Under the pieces are notes generated by a model, which made no database searches, had not been told where the DNA came from, and saw only the letters and a list, made by a program, of their open reading frames with translations. DNA of 64,000 bases from Dentipellis sp. KUC8613 (taxonomy: Eukaryota; Basidiomycota; Agaricomycetes; Russulales; Hericiaceae): contig NSJX01000063.1 in NCBI GenBank assembly GCA_002286715.1, forward strand, positions 1-64,000, given 5' to 3'. Positions 39,725 through 51,371 of this stretch are shown piece by piece (the stretch's first letter is position 1; every line of letters begins with the position of its first letter). Made by a program: the position numbers and the translations under genes.

Positions 39725-41185
39725 TCAGCCCAGATACACCGCGCGCACCTCCGCATGCCGGCGCTGCGCCAGCGCGACACAGCGCGCGAGCGTGTCGTCG
39801 GGCAGCGCGAGGCCGAGCTGCGCCGTGCCGAGGAGCGCGCCGGAGGGCGCGTCGAGCGTGATCGTGAGCGTGGCGTCGAGGAGGGGCTCTTCGAACGCGG
39901 TGGGGTCCGCGAGGATCGAGGTGCTGCGTGTGCGGGGTTGACGTGGTGTATGAGCGGGATCGATATGTGGACGCGGGTGGATGGGTGGGATTGATATGGG
40001 CGTATGAGTGGAATAGCGTGAATATATGCGCTGCGGTAGGATAAATGGGAGAAGAGGAACGAGACGCACGAGTTGAAAATCCCAAAAGAGTACGCAGCGG
40101 GCACGCGCGCGCCGAGCTGCAGCGGCGTCCTCGTCTTGCGGCTGCACAGCGTGCGGCCGGTGTCGGGGTTGTACGTCGCCTGCGGGAGGCGGGCTGTATC
40201 GCGTTGTCGTGAGCCGAGGTGTCCTCCTAGGACGGGGGAGGAGGAAGGAGAGGAGAGGAGAGGGGGGAGGAGGGGGAGGAGGAGGACGCACTATTCCGCA
40301 ACGCAGCGACCATGCCCAACAACGCAGCGTCGAACGCGTTCCCGTCGTAGTTTATGCACGTCGCGTCGACGTAGAGCACCCATGCGGCTTTGCCGGGCTC
40401 GATGCAAAGTGTGGTCAGAGGCAGGATGGCAGAGCTATATGCGCACGGGCGGTCCAAATTGGAACCAGTGAAGCATTAGTATGTGTGGAGGGCGAGATGG
40501 GAGGAAAGGAGGGACGCACGCGAGCAGCGCGTCGTTCAGCCGCGCGGAGAGCACTTGCGCTTCTTCGGACGGTGGGCCGGGTTTGAAGCGCGGGGAGCAG
40601 AGTGCTGGGAGGTCCAGGTTCGGCACTATAATCCCATAATGCACATTAACCTTTGTTCTCTTTCCCTTGAAACATGCAGAAGAGAAAAGGCAGGATGTGG
40701 AAGGAAAGAAGGACATGGACTATGGACGCACCGAGGAAGCCTGCGTCGGGCGCATCGAGCTCGGGGGGCGCGATTTCCGCTTTTACGCCAACGACGACGG
40801 TCGTGCCACCTAGCCGAACGAGCGCGGAGCCTTCTGCGGTGGTGATTGAACCTGCAGGTGCGGTTGGAGGCGCATATATGCATATATGCGTGACAGAGCA
40901 CAAGGATAAGCACAGGCAGCAAGTTGGATTGGGTGGGTCAAAGTAGATAAGATACTAATGCATGGGCTTTGTGCTACAAGACGCACCGGTATGCACGCTC
41001 ACGTCGCGCCAGGCATCGAGCGTGCGGCCGTCGGGGCGGAAGCCCTGTGCGAGGAAGCGCTCGAGGTAGACGCGCGGGCGGAGGCGCTGGAAAATCTGGG
41101 CTGTGAGCTCGGGGTCGGATTTTTCTTGTGGGGGATTTGAGGTGGATGCGGATGTGGATGTGGGGGCGGGGGCGAGGGAGGTCAT
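39725..41185 (-). CDS. RRP43: Exosome core subunit Rrp43 (RNase PH fold)
   Basis: Six exons (41185-40987, 40851-40732, 40625-40520, 40434-40292, 40193-40070, 39923-39725) join in frame to 296 residues. The start is a Ser/Thr/Pro-rich tail, then IFQRLRPRVYLERFLAQGFRPDGRTLDAWRDVSV, the hallmark opening of the Rrp43/EXOSC8 group. Next come SITTAEGSALVRLGGTTVVV, then VPNLDLPALCSPRF, AWVLYVDATCINYDGNAFDAALL and the C-terminal sheet with LDAPSGALLGTAQLGLALPDD. Rrp43 is one of six RNase PH-like ring subunits of the RNA exosome, which processes and degrades RNA 3' to 5' in nucleus and cytoplasm. Eukaryotic ring subunits are structural, not catalytic. Length fits the family. Confidence 0.9.
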
Positions 41186-41766
41186 GATAATGGAGGAGGG
41201 GGAGGAGGAGAAGGACTTGGGTCGTGGACGCGTCTGTAAGGCGGGTAATGAGATTAGATTAGATCTGCGATCGTGTCGACGTCTATAGGTTGTAAAACTT
41301 GTGACGCTCTCTTCAGAGAAAGCATTCGAGTGAACATCTCAGGTTAAGTTGAATTCATAGTTGTATGTGCACTATCAGACGGTTGGACAGGAATGATGGC
41401 GTAAAATATCTTGTCTTGCCATGGACCAGCGTCCCTGCATGGTACTATCCCCAAAATCAAATAGCCTCCACAGTACTGAGGTTGTCTACTACAATACATG
41501 CCGAAAATACTGAAGCTGAAGCAGGTTCTGTCCCCCGTTTATTCCAGCCGCAAACAACTAGTACGAACACGTATAGTTCAGGGAATGTCAGTATATCACA
41601 AAATGATACAGTAATCGCAGTGTCGTATACTATACATAGAGGCCCTGGTGAATAGCTGGAGAAGAGGCCGTCGACGTCACGACGGAAGCGACAGAAAGCC
41701 GGTAATCATTTTCACGAGGCATTTATTGAGCGAACAGAGACAAAGTCAAATTCAGACACGCCGCGA
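41186..41766. other. No supported gene
   Basis: Upstream of RRP43 and left of the TIR element. AT-richer than the genes and without a recognisable frame or repeat. Confidence 0.5.
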
Positions 41767-42628
41767 AGAATGAAAGGACCCCCGATAATCCCTATAAGAC
41801 GCCTGGGCCGCCCGAGGACGAATTTTGACGAATTTTGGCCTAAGGCCACGGTCAATACGGACGGATTTCGGTAGTAAGAGGGTGGTAGGGTTGGCCCGAT
41901 TTGACGGACGAAAAATGGGCCCTGCCAGTGAGGCCTGGTTGCATACGGACGAAATCGGTGGGAGTCTCGGAGTAATAATGAGAAGATTACGGTCCGCCGG
42001 CCGTGGAGCCATAGTAGGACGGGGGACGGCGGGCAACGCCCGGAGCAGATCGCAAGTGTATTACAGCCCACGACTATCACTATATAGTAGCATAATAGTC
42101 ATAAATCTAGGATGGCACAATAGCCGAATGGTTAGAAAGCGGCCGCGCTACTTCTCTGTTTTGTCGACCCGGATGTTCGAACCTCAACGTTGCCATTTTT
42201 CCTGACGAACATTTTGCACCATTTCTACGCACAGTGTGTCACTCACAAATAGTTTAGGCCACATTCCAGTATGCTGTGCTTTTGACTGTATGATATAAGC
42301 CGAAAGCATGTGCATAAAGTATGGGTTGTTCTGACAAAAGCAAGACACTGTTTCCGCGCAAGACCCAGATGCGTTGCAAAGCCATCTGGCGCATTTGGGC
42401 GGGCTATGACCGTGCGGCGCCTGCCCGCAGGCGCCGGGAAGGAAAAAATGGAGATTTTTGAGGCCTAGGACACTTTCACGGACGAATTTGAGCAATCCTT
42501 CGGAGGCCACGGTCGATACGGACGAATTCCGGCCTGAAACGGCCAAAACGTGTCGGGACGAAAATGGGCAAAATCCCGAAATTTTGGCCCAGGCCTCTTA
42601 TAGGGATTATCGGGGGTCCTAGAATGAA
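41767..42628. mobile_element. 846-bp MITE-like TIR element with 8-bp target duplication
   Basis: AGAATGAA occurs at 41767-41774 and at 42621-42628. The enclosed element (41775-42620) begins AGGACCCCCGATAATCCCTA and ends with the inverse. The terminal inverted repeats match over 35 bases with one mismatch (41775-41809 against 42586-42620). An 8-bp target duplication fits hAT-type transposition; P-type elements also make 8 bp. There is no transposase frame, so it is non-autonomous. Inside, a module GGCCACGGTC(A/G)ATACGGACG occurs at both subterminal ends in the same orientation (41844-41871, 42505-42532), as does a GACGAAAA(A)TGGGC motif. The centre holds the tRNA-like cassette listed next. Confidence 0.9.
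42111..42200 (+). other. tRNA-like Pol III cassette inside the TIR element
   Basis: GGCACAA, an A box TAGCCGAATGG (42121-42131), a B box GTTCGAACCTC (42175-42185), then GTTGCCA and a run of five T (42196-42200). The A-to-B spacing is right for a tRNA with a longish variable part (Ser/Leu type). The first four acceptor pairs hold (GGCA with TGCC), but the T stem and the rest of the acceptor do not. It is a tRNA-derived promoter cassette or pseudo-tRNA, not a functional tRNA, and may derive from a SINE that jumped into the element. Confidence 0.5.
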
Positions 42629-45600
42629 GCTGTCCCGCAGCTGTAGCATTCCGTAGACGGATCAGCCAAGACGCACCTGTCAACCAACTAGCGAATGCCG
42701 GACAACCTGTTTCCACCGCCCAGATTTTGCACGTAGAATGTAAGCTGTATAGGCAACAAGCCGGGGCAGCAGCGACAGGTTTACAGAGCCTTTCCTTGCT
42801 CAGGTGACCCACTCTGTCCCACCAAACTGTCAATATGTCAATCGCAGCGACACCGACACTGACGTCGCAGGTACCTGGAGAAATCAACGTCGAGCGCTGT
42901 CGCTCTAATTCGCCCGCCTAGGAACCTCGGTCAGTATTCACTTACTCTTCGCCCGGTGGTAATCATTTCTCAGTGTCCCGGCTGGGGCGTGCTTATGCCG
43001 GCAGCCCCAGTGGCCAGGCCGCTCCCGGTGTCGCCTGCACAAGCCATCGTAATCAGACGCTGCCACTGGCCCGCTGCCGTGCTTATCGAGGAAGGAGCTG
43101 CTCGAGGCCGGAAGGCGGACCCATTGCGTTATACACGGCGTGTCTTTCTCGCTGGACGCGGTTATCGTGTCTGCCTCGACCAGGGAATTTGACGTCCCGT
43201 GCGCCGTGGTTTGTGATCAGGTACGCTGCGTCAATTTTGGGCGATTCATCCGCTTTGCAGTTTTCGTTCCCGAGGCCATTGCAGTGAGATAGGAGGCCGA
43301 GCGCCGAGCGTGCTCGCGCTATCGCATTCCGACCGACGTGCGTACGTGAAGAACCAGCGGTGGCATGGTCGTAGCAACCACAACGTTGACGGCTCTCGAA
43401 GCTTTGAAATACGGAAAACGAAGACCCGATGAGAAAGGACGAGGACGAGAGCTGGAAGCCATGTGCATGTCAGTACCGTTGGTCAGTGCGCGGTTCTAGA
43501 GAAAGGCTATCGCGGGACACCGCCACCGGATGGGATGGATCGGCCGACGGACCACGGAGCTCGTCGGTTCAGCTCGGATTGAACCAGTTCGCCCGCCCCG
43601 CCTCCGCCTCCATCTGCTGCGGTCCTCGCCCCCGTTTTTTCACCTGCATCTCCTCCGCGCCTCCTCCACAGCCGCAGAGGCGCTGAACACGCACATTGTA
43701 TGGACGGCGTGCATCCACGTCGTCTATTTCCTGTGCAGTGCCAGCCTACGCTTTGCTACTTATCGATGATGAACGAGCGCCTCGCAGGCGCGCTGATATT
43801 GCGATCCGCGTGTATAGCAGCTAGCAGCTGGGTGAGCGTTCTGCAGCACAGTGGCGGCCAGATCGCCTGGCGACACGTCTTAGGGTGGCAGCAGGTCCCC
43901 CACGCATTTACTGCGAGGTGCCTCTGGCTGGCCGCATCAGCCAATCTCAGGCGTCGCGCGCCCGGCGGCCCGCACGATTTCGCTGATTTCTGCGACGTGC
44001 GTATGGTCCACCGATGACAGTGACAGCAGACCCTTGATAAGCACGAGCTGGAGGCGCCGACGGGGGCGGTTTATTGACATTGTTAGGGCTATCGTGGCTA
44101 TCTGTCCGCTGCGTGCTGCTGCCCGATTAATTGTATGCAGCTGCAGCTCGGGCTGGGGCTGCCTTGCAATCGTGCGATGAGCGCGATACGATACGATGTC
44201 AGCGCGACGGTGCCCCGTTTTCGTTTTCGTTTCCGTCTTCGTTTTCCTGTTCGAGCTGCCCCACATTCAAATTCTGGGAGTCGCGATCGCTATCTGTGCG
44301 CCTTTTGCAAACGTTCGTGTCAATGCTTCGAGAGGCGGTCAGGCGGGCGCAGAGCTGGGAAAATTTCCCTGAGAGACAGAAGGCCAACGAACCGCAGCGA
44401 ACGTCCCCCAAAGTGAGACGCATGGCATGTGCTCGCACGCTATGTCGCATCATTCCTCGAGGCCAGCAACAGGCTCGTTGACCAACGATCGCAAATTAGT
44501 GACGAGGGGCTTCGCGCCGCTGAAGCGTCGAGACGACGCTAGTCCCCTCGCACGCCACGGTCGCGCGCGGGTGGACAGTTTTGTCTGGCATCTGGCATCT
44601 GGCATCACCAGCCATGGCCAGGACGAGGCAAAGTCCGGTGATTGGGAGATCCGGGAGAGAGCGAGCGAGCCTGAGCAGACCTGAGCCACGCCGATCGCCC
44701 GCCAAGATTCCCCACATTTTTTTTCGACAGCAGTGCGCTCTACTGAATGACACTCGCAGGCCCCGATTGCACCTCGACGGATGCGGACGACGTTAGCGGC
44801 AATTCGCAGCGCACCCCAGTCCAGAGCGCGGGGCTAAAGCGTGTCTGCTGACCGCCCGCGGTGCTCCGTCCACCACGCCCGGACGCTATCGATTTTCCTT
44901 TTCGACACAGTCGCGGTCCACTTGTCGTGTTGCCTGCCCAACCATCCGACGCGTGATTATTGCGGGGCGATTGTCGCCACGGCGCAGAGCGCGGGCAGCA
45001 CGACGCGGTGACACAATCTGCCAATTGCACGGTGCAGCTAGCTGCATCCGTTCCTGATCAGACTGCCAGAGAAAACGCCAGCGGCGCCTTGAGCCCGACC
45101 AATCGCTCCACTCGGGGGTGTCGACGAGGACGGTCGGGGGGGCGCCCAGTGCTTTGCTCGTGCGCGAGGCGGCAGTCGTGCAGGAAATGAGGCGTGCTTT
45201 GAGACGCCGCCCGGAGATCACCAGCGTTCACAACATGCGGCCTGCGAGAAGCTCAGAAGCTGCGCCGCGTTCCTAGGCATCTTTTTCTTTTTTTTCGCGT
45301 ATGGAGGAGAGGGATGAGCCGTGTGCGTCAGCGGGGTGTGTCACGGCGCCTGCGGTATCCATTGGCGAATGAACAGACTTTAGGCTTTGGTGCCATAAGC
45401 GCGGGGACCGAGTCGAGGTGCAAACCTGCGCGCAAGGTACGGTCAGTCTCGCTGGGATATTGAGGGGCACAGGGCGTCCAGATGACACTTTTCCTAGCCT
45501 CAGCTAGCCCAATCAATCCAGCTCGCTCGGGCGCGTTCGTCCAACTGAACGCAGCCCCGCCTCCCTTCCTCGATCTAGATCGCCACCGCCAATTTCCTTG

Positions 45601-45739
45601 TCTTCTCTTCCCTCACCCTCTGATAGACACCACCCGGCAACTTGGCCTTTGTGCGACCCACGGCCGTCCTTATAAGTAACAAACTCCATGCTACCCACCG
45701 CTCCCTTCTCCGTTTCTCCTTTGTCACCTCAGAGCCACC
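42629..45739. other. 3.1 kb gene-poor upstream zone of the zinc-cluster factor
   Basis: No frame with recognisable content on either strand. It includes small direct repeats such as TCTGGCATC in tandem near 44584-44607. It probably contains the promoter and 5' leader of the Zn2Cys6 gene. Non-coding RNAs cannot be excluded. Confidence 0.5.
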
Positions 45740-47390
45740 ATGGCCCTTTCGTCCGCAAACCCTCTTAGCCTCGACCTCAACCCGGCCTCCCACGTACGTA
45801 GCCCCGTCTTCCTATCTCCATCCGGCCTTTCCCAACCACACACCGCAGTGCGCACCCCCCATGCGGAGAACCACCTCCGCCAGCTCCGTCCAGAGCCGCA
45901 GGACGTCCGGCAGCTGGTCGGAATGGAGCTACGGCGACAGCGAGCCGTCCGCGTCCCAGGCCACCGCCGACGAGCAGCGCGCGTCGCCCATGCCCAGCCT
46001 CGATGCGCTCATCTCCTTCCCGACCACGTCCGCCTCGCCGTCGCCCCCACCCTGCGCGTCCGCCGCGCCCGAGTCGCTCTCCGCGCCCAGCGAGCCCGAC
46101 GCCGAGGACGCGTGGAACCTCGTCCCGTACAACATCTCCTGGGGCCCCGAGTACGAGGACTACCGCGCGGGCGTCCTGCCCGGGCCCCACGGCGAGCGCT
46201 GCATCTTCCTCCGCTCGCCCACGCCGCTCCAGAAGCAGCGCGCCGCGGAGGCGTGCCAGCGCTGCAGGGAGCGCAAAGCAAAGGTACGTCTGCACTCTCT
46301 CCGCCTGGTGACACGCACACCGACGCCTACACCGCTCTGCTCGCTTAGTGCACCGGCACGCGCCCGTCGTGCGCACGCTGCACTGCGCGCGGCTATGCAT
46401 GCCACTACACGTCCGACACGCGCAGCACGCGCCCCGCCAAGCCGCGCCGCCGCCAGAAGCGCGAACGCGAGAACGAGCCGAAGACTCCGCGCGAGCCGGT
46501 CCTGTCCAGCTCCCACCCGCATCCATACATCGCAGCGAAGGACGTCGGCCTGCTCTCCGACGAGCCGATGCGCCTTGTCACGGACGTCGCAGATGACCTG
46601 CGCCTCCCGACGCTTGCGCTCGACTACCCCGGCACGAGTACCAGCACGAGCACGAGTCCGTCGTCGACCGCCTGGGACACGTCCACGACGCCCTCGGACG
46701 AGTACCCCCTCGACGAGCCGTGGCACTTCGCGCCGACGCCCGCGGACGAGTACGCCGTCTTCGCGCACCACCCCTCCGCCTCCCATCCGCACGCCCACCC
46801 ACACGACTTCGGCGCATACGCCTACGCGTTCGGCGCGGACGACCTCGCGCACGCGCCCGAGACGTCCATCCTGCAGCAGCAGGCGCTCTTCGCGGCCGCG
46901 CCGCGCTTCGCGACGGGCGACCGCGACCGCGACGGCTTGTCATCAGGGGGTGGCGTCGCCGATCGGGACCGCGACCAGGACGTCGACATGGGCTTGGGCT
47001 TCGGTGTCGGTGTCGGCGTTGGCATGGGCCCGCTCTGCCTGCAGCCCGCGCCCCCCTCGCGCCGCGCCGCCTCTGCGCACGGGGCGGGAGCGGACGCGGA
47101 TGCGTTCTTCCCTGCCGTGTCTGACGCGACCGCGTGCGCATCGATGGACTCTTATTCGTAAGCACCCATGCATCCATTCGGTCGTTCGTTCGTCGCTTGA
47201 CAACGCTCCATGCAGGTCCCACGCACACGCGACAACGGCGGCGGCAGCATCGGAGGAGCACGACGGCGCAGCCGCGGCGGCGTACTTCAGCGTGCCCGTG
47301 CACGAGCTGCACGCGTTCGCGCGGGCCCACTACTCGGACGCGCCCGCCGCGGCGGACCACGCCTACTCGATATATACCTCCTGCACATAG
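45740..47390 (+). CDS. Zn2Cys6 zinc-cluster transcription factor
   Basis: Four exons (45740-45793, 45849-46283, 46349-47157, 47216-47390) give 490 residues. The Zn(II)2Cys6 cluster lies at about residues 154-181: ACQRCRERKAK then CTGTRPSCARC and TARGYAC, spacing C-x2-C-x6-C-x6-C-x2-C-x6-C. An intron falls exactly before the third cysteine. It is followed by a basic linker (KPRRRQKRERE), which should contact DNA and serve as nuclear import signal. Upstream of the cluster is a conserved-looking patch, WNLVPYNISWGPEYEDYRAGV. The rest is Ser/Thr/Pro, Asp and Gly-rich with His/Ala runs, as in activation regions. I see no fungal-specific middle homology region. The start has a good context (CCACCATGG). 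The target is unknown; size and layout recall agaricomycete developmental regulators, but this is inference. Confidence 0.85.
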
Positions 47391-50300
47391 CCCGCGGCCG
47401 TCTCCGCCTCTGCGTCTGTGTTCCCGGACCCGCCTTGAACTCGCTCGCCGGCTCTCGCATCGGACTCTTGCCTCTTCCTGTTGTTTCTCATACGGTCTTC
47501 TTCTCGGGATGTACTCAATACACCTTCTGTCTTCCTGTTTTCCTTCCTGTTCTCACTGTTCTCGTTTGTCGCTCCGAACCTAGAAAAAGTAATGATCCGC
47601 ACCGCACCGCACCGCACTCGCACCATACATCCTCTCGCACCACACGATCCGCACCCGCACCTACACACCATATACGCCATACACCTACCGCCTACCACCT
47701 ACACATCACCACAATTGCAGTTACAGTATATAAGATAAAGTACTATAATTGTATATACCACGCACGCGCAACGCGCACTGCGAATCATCCTTCTGTACTC
47801 TCCCCATCTCGTGCACCCAGAGCAGAATCCCAAACGACCGACGTCGAGCGCAAATGGATCCGCGAGCCCCACGGCGCGGCGCGGGCCGCGCGCACCCCTC
47901 GGGACGGGGATATCGGTTTATCACTGGCATCTAGGGCACGTCCACGCCGGCTCCCGCGTGCTGCAACGAGGAACCAACGTTGACGTTGACCGCCACTCGA
48001 CCAACTGACCAACCACCCAGCCAGCCAGCCAGCCAGCCAACCACCCCGAGTCTGAGTCGAGGCTCGGGGGCTCTGGCACTGGGTTCGACGCCACTGATCA
48101 TGTATCACTCGCATGCAGCGAGGCTGCAAATGGCTTAGCTGGGGCGCGATAAATTGCCTGGAAGAAAGAATTCGAAAGGACTGATGCTGGAGTCTGATGC
48201 TGCGTGTGCGCCCGGTGCTGGTGCCGAGGCGCTGGAGACGGGTCACTGGAGACCGGCGGCTGGTGCTGAGAGACTAGGCGGAGGACTCTCGCGCTCGTCA
48301 TCGCGCGTCGACGTTGTGCACTGTACATGTGCGTCATGGGCGTCGACAATGCGTGCGTGGCTGGGCGCGCTCTCGAGCGTCATGCATCGTATCGCCGACG
48401 GCACTGGCAAGGGGCGGCGTCGGTCGCCCTGTCGTCGAGCTGGGCAGCCCGGGGAGGCAGAACCAGCATCCGCGCACGAACGCTGATGTTCACGTCAACG
48501 CCACGGTTACGACGCCGCCATCGAACACTCGAGAACAAGTGCATGAGATAGGCATCGACAGAGACGTAGACGTAGACGTAGACCGCCGGTACGCAAAGAC
48601 CACGAGACCGTGATCATGACCAGATCTCGAGACAGGGCAGGAACTGACGCTAGGGTCGCGCCCGCCGCGTGTTGCGTGGTGCGTGGTGCGTGGTGCGTGT
48701 TGATGTCAGCACGCGCACGCGCACGAGCACGCGCCGACCGTTCCTCCGGGCGTCCATGGCCAAGCTCAGATCCAGAACTGCGAGTGCGAGTGCGAGTCGC
48801 TTGCTCGGGCCTGCGCCCAATGCGGTATCATGGGCCCGGCAGCCCGGCAGCGCGCGATCGCAAGATCCCATGGCCAGTCTTCGCTAAGGCCCAATTCCTG
48901 ATTTCTGCAGGCCCAGTGAGACCCGAGGCCTGATTGCGCTTTCCCAGCGGGCGATGACTGGTATACTTACGCCATGCAGGAATTTGCAAATGCGCGCTGG
49001 CTGGCTGGCTGGCCTCCTGGCCGCGCCAAGTTGGCAATGCGCGTGGAGATATGCGGCTTATGGAAGGTCGGGCGCGACTGATGGAATTTTCGGCGGCAGG
49101 CGCATACGTAGCCTGGAGGCGCAGGCGCAGGCGCAGGGGGTGCTGCAAATACGTATGCGTTTTGATGCTGGCGCGCCGCCCGTGGCACTGGCGCGGCGCG
49201 CTGCGAATGGCCAAGCTGCGCCCGTGGTGAGGTCGGCAAAGCGCAACGCGCGAGGAAGCAGGGGCTGCGCGCGAGCCCCATTTGGAGCGCGCGGCTTCTG
49301 AATAGAGAAGCTCGGGGCGTTGCCTTGGGTGTGGGGAATCAGACGAGAAGACCGCGGGTTGGATGACGACGCTGCGTGTGAGGGGCGAGTGTATTGTATT
49401 GTGTTGCTCTGATCATGGGTTGACGTGAAGGTGGACGTGAACGCGAACGCCGATTCGGATGACGATCGCGGGCACGGGGACGTCGAGGAAAAATGCAGGT
49501 TAACGTTGATATCACGCACCGCGTAAGTAACTCTGCGCAGAACTTCCACTTCGCGTACGCGCGTTGCCGGAAGCTAGAGCTAGTCTGGCGGCGGTGAATG
49601 GTGAACGGTGAACGTTGAATGGTGAATATTGAATGATGGTGAGACTTCATTTCGGAACACGGACAAGGTAACGAACAGGAGCCCGCATACAAAGAGAAGG
49701 CCCGACCAAGCGAGCCCGGGGCAGGCGGAGATTGCACTCGCGCGTCCGACAGTTCCATAATGGGTTCGGCAATCGACAGCATATACTAGTCAAGAGCCCT
49801 CATTGATACGACTGCGTCGCGTGGGGTGCAAGGGCCCACGAGGTACCAGCTGGGCACTTGGTGCCGGCAGGGTGGTCGCAGCCATGGGCGCAGTTGGGTC
49901 GGGCAAGCCGTGCCATTGAGAGATAGCATGGCCGTGCTGCCGGCAGACGGTAGCAATTGCACTGAGACACCGGTCCTAATACGCAGCACGCACGACAACC
50001 GCACGCAGCACGGCTGCGCAACACCGATAGAACCGCAGAGCCGCAGATAACGGGGTTCTGACTGCCTGGCGGTCCGCCGCTGCCGCCTGCCCTGCGCAGA
50101 TCCGCAATTCCAAAATCAGCAGGACAAGGTTACGAGCTGAATCAGGGTGGGGTTGCGTGGTGCGTGTTGCGGGGTAAGGGGGCACGGCAACGTCCGGACG
50201 TGTTGAGTTGCGGGTAGATTGTATGTAAAACGCATCAGAGAGTCTGCTTGCGTTGCGGCGTTGCAGCGACGATGCTTCGGTCAGAAAATGGATGTTCGAT

Positions 50301-50775
50301 ATTTGGTATTCGATATTCGACGGCCAGGGCGCATGGTCATTAGCCACTGGGGAAGCTTGGGTAGCCGATACCGAAGCCCGCACCTTGATTGTTTGATTCG
50401 CTGTTAGAACGGCGTGTCAGCGGTTGCGGCAAGGGGACCTCCGAGCCGCGGTTCAGGGCAAGTCGTCGAGCGGCAAGAGACCGACACCGAAGGGCTGTGG
50501 GGCGAAATGCCTAATTCTCATACCCAAAATACCCCGCAAGCGCAACTGCACCCGGTAAAGATCTAGAACATTGCTGGAGATAAGTTGAGATGGGATTCGA
50601 GTCATGCTAGAAATACACGAAGATGCGGTATGTGATCATGATATATGACAGCAGAACGTGAAGCTGGAGTCTGGCTGAGACGAATAGAAGCAAAATGTAA
50701 GCACAAAATCAAGCGGAGGAAGGGCGCGAGGCCGACGTACAGCGGCGGAGTGTGAAGGATTTGCCTGCGACCGCG
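47391..50775. other. 3.4 kb gene-poor zone downstream of the zinc-cluster factor
   Basis: No gene supported. It holds many short simple repeats: CCAG tetramers at 48018-48041, GACGTA hexamers near 48565-48590, GTGCGTGGT repeats near 48675-48705, GCGCAG near 49115-49140 and (GGTGAA)-type repeats at 49594-49640. The many overlapping frames are of mixed GC-rich composition. Confidence 0.5.
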
Positions 50776-51159
50776 TCACGAGGCGGTCGTCTCGGCAGCA
50801 GACGATGACGAGGGCGGTTCCCGCAGCGGGTTCTCCTTCCTTGCCTGGTCGAGGAGATCGTCGAGACCCTTTTCCTTCACGGCTTTCTATCAGACGCGGC
50901 GCCACCATCAGTACGCGTGCATACCAACCGACGCGAAGCGGAAGCGAAGACGCACCTGCACGCAGTCGCGGTATTGGGCCCATATGCGCCCGCACTTGCT
51001 CTCGTACTCCTCCGCCTTCTGTTTGGAATATTTGGCGCGCTGCTCGGGCGACGCGGCGGCGGAAACGGCGGGCTCGAGGTAGCCTTCGAACCACGAGTTG
51101 AAGCACGCGTCATATTCGAGCTTCAGGGGCGTGCATTCGTCTGCGAGACTTTGTGCCAT
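50776..51159 (-). CDS. MDM35: Mdm35-type twin CX9C mitochondrial intermembrane-space protein
   Basis: Two exons (51159-50956, 50886-50776) give 104 residues: MAQSLADECTPLKLEYDACF, a short linker, KCGRIWAQYRDCVQ, then a hydrophilic helix and Ser-rich end. Both cysteine pairs are C-x9-C (CTPLKLEYDAC, CGRIWAQYRDC), the fold imported and oxidised by the Mia40 relay. Sequence and length match Mdm35/TRIAP1. This protein pairs with Ups/PRELI proteins to shuttle phosphatidic acid or phosphatidylserine between mitochondrial membranes. The gene is divergent from VPS29, with 212 bases between the start codons. Confidence 0.9.
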
Positions 51160-51371
51160 GGTTGCTAAGTCTTGTCTGCCTGGAAAAGTGAAAGCAGAGC
51201 AAGGGTCAGGAGTAAGAGAGATTGTAGCCCGCAAGCAAGCGTCGGTGTAGAGCTTTGCAGTGAGACCAAAAAGAGAACGTCACTGGCTGCCGAGCGCCCG
51301 GGACCCGCGACACCGCCAGTGCTGCGCTCATTCGCGTCGCAGTCAAGGTCACCGCGAACGTCGAGCTCACC
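51160..51371. promoter_or_regulatory. Shared divergent promoter of MDM35 and VPS29
   Basis: Only 212 bases separate the start codons, so both 5' leaders and the promoter elements must share this stretch. No TATA box is evident, as is usual for housekeeping genes. Confidence 0.6.

Noticed and set aside
42111..42200. Functional tRNA-Ser or tRNA-Leu gene
   Set aside because: A and B boxes are good but the T stem fails and only four acceptor pairs form, so it is at most a relic or promoter cassette.
45642..45739. Earlier ATG in frame with the second exon of the zinc-cluster gene
   Set aside because: That frame would read through the first intron. The ATG at 45740 has a better context and an 18-codon exon that joins in phase.
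48018..48041. CCAG repeats as a CRISPR-like or regulatory array
   Set aside because: A plain tetranucleotide microsatellite without spacers; CRISPR arrays are not expected in a fungal nuclear genome.
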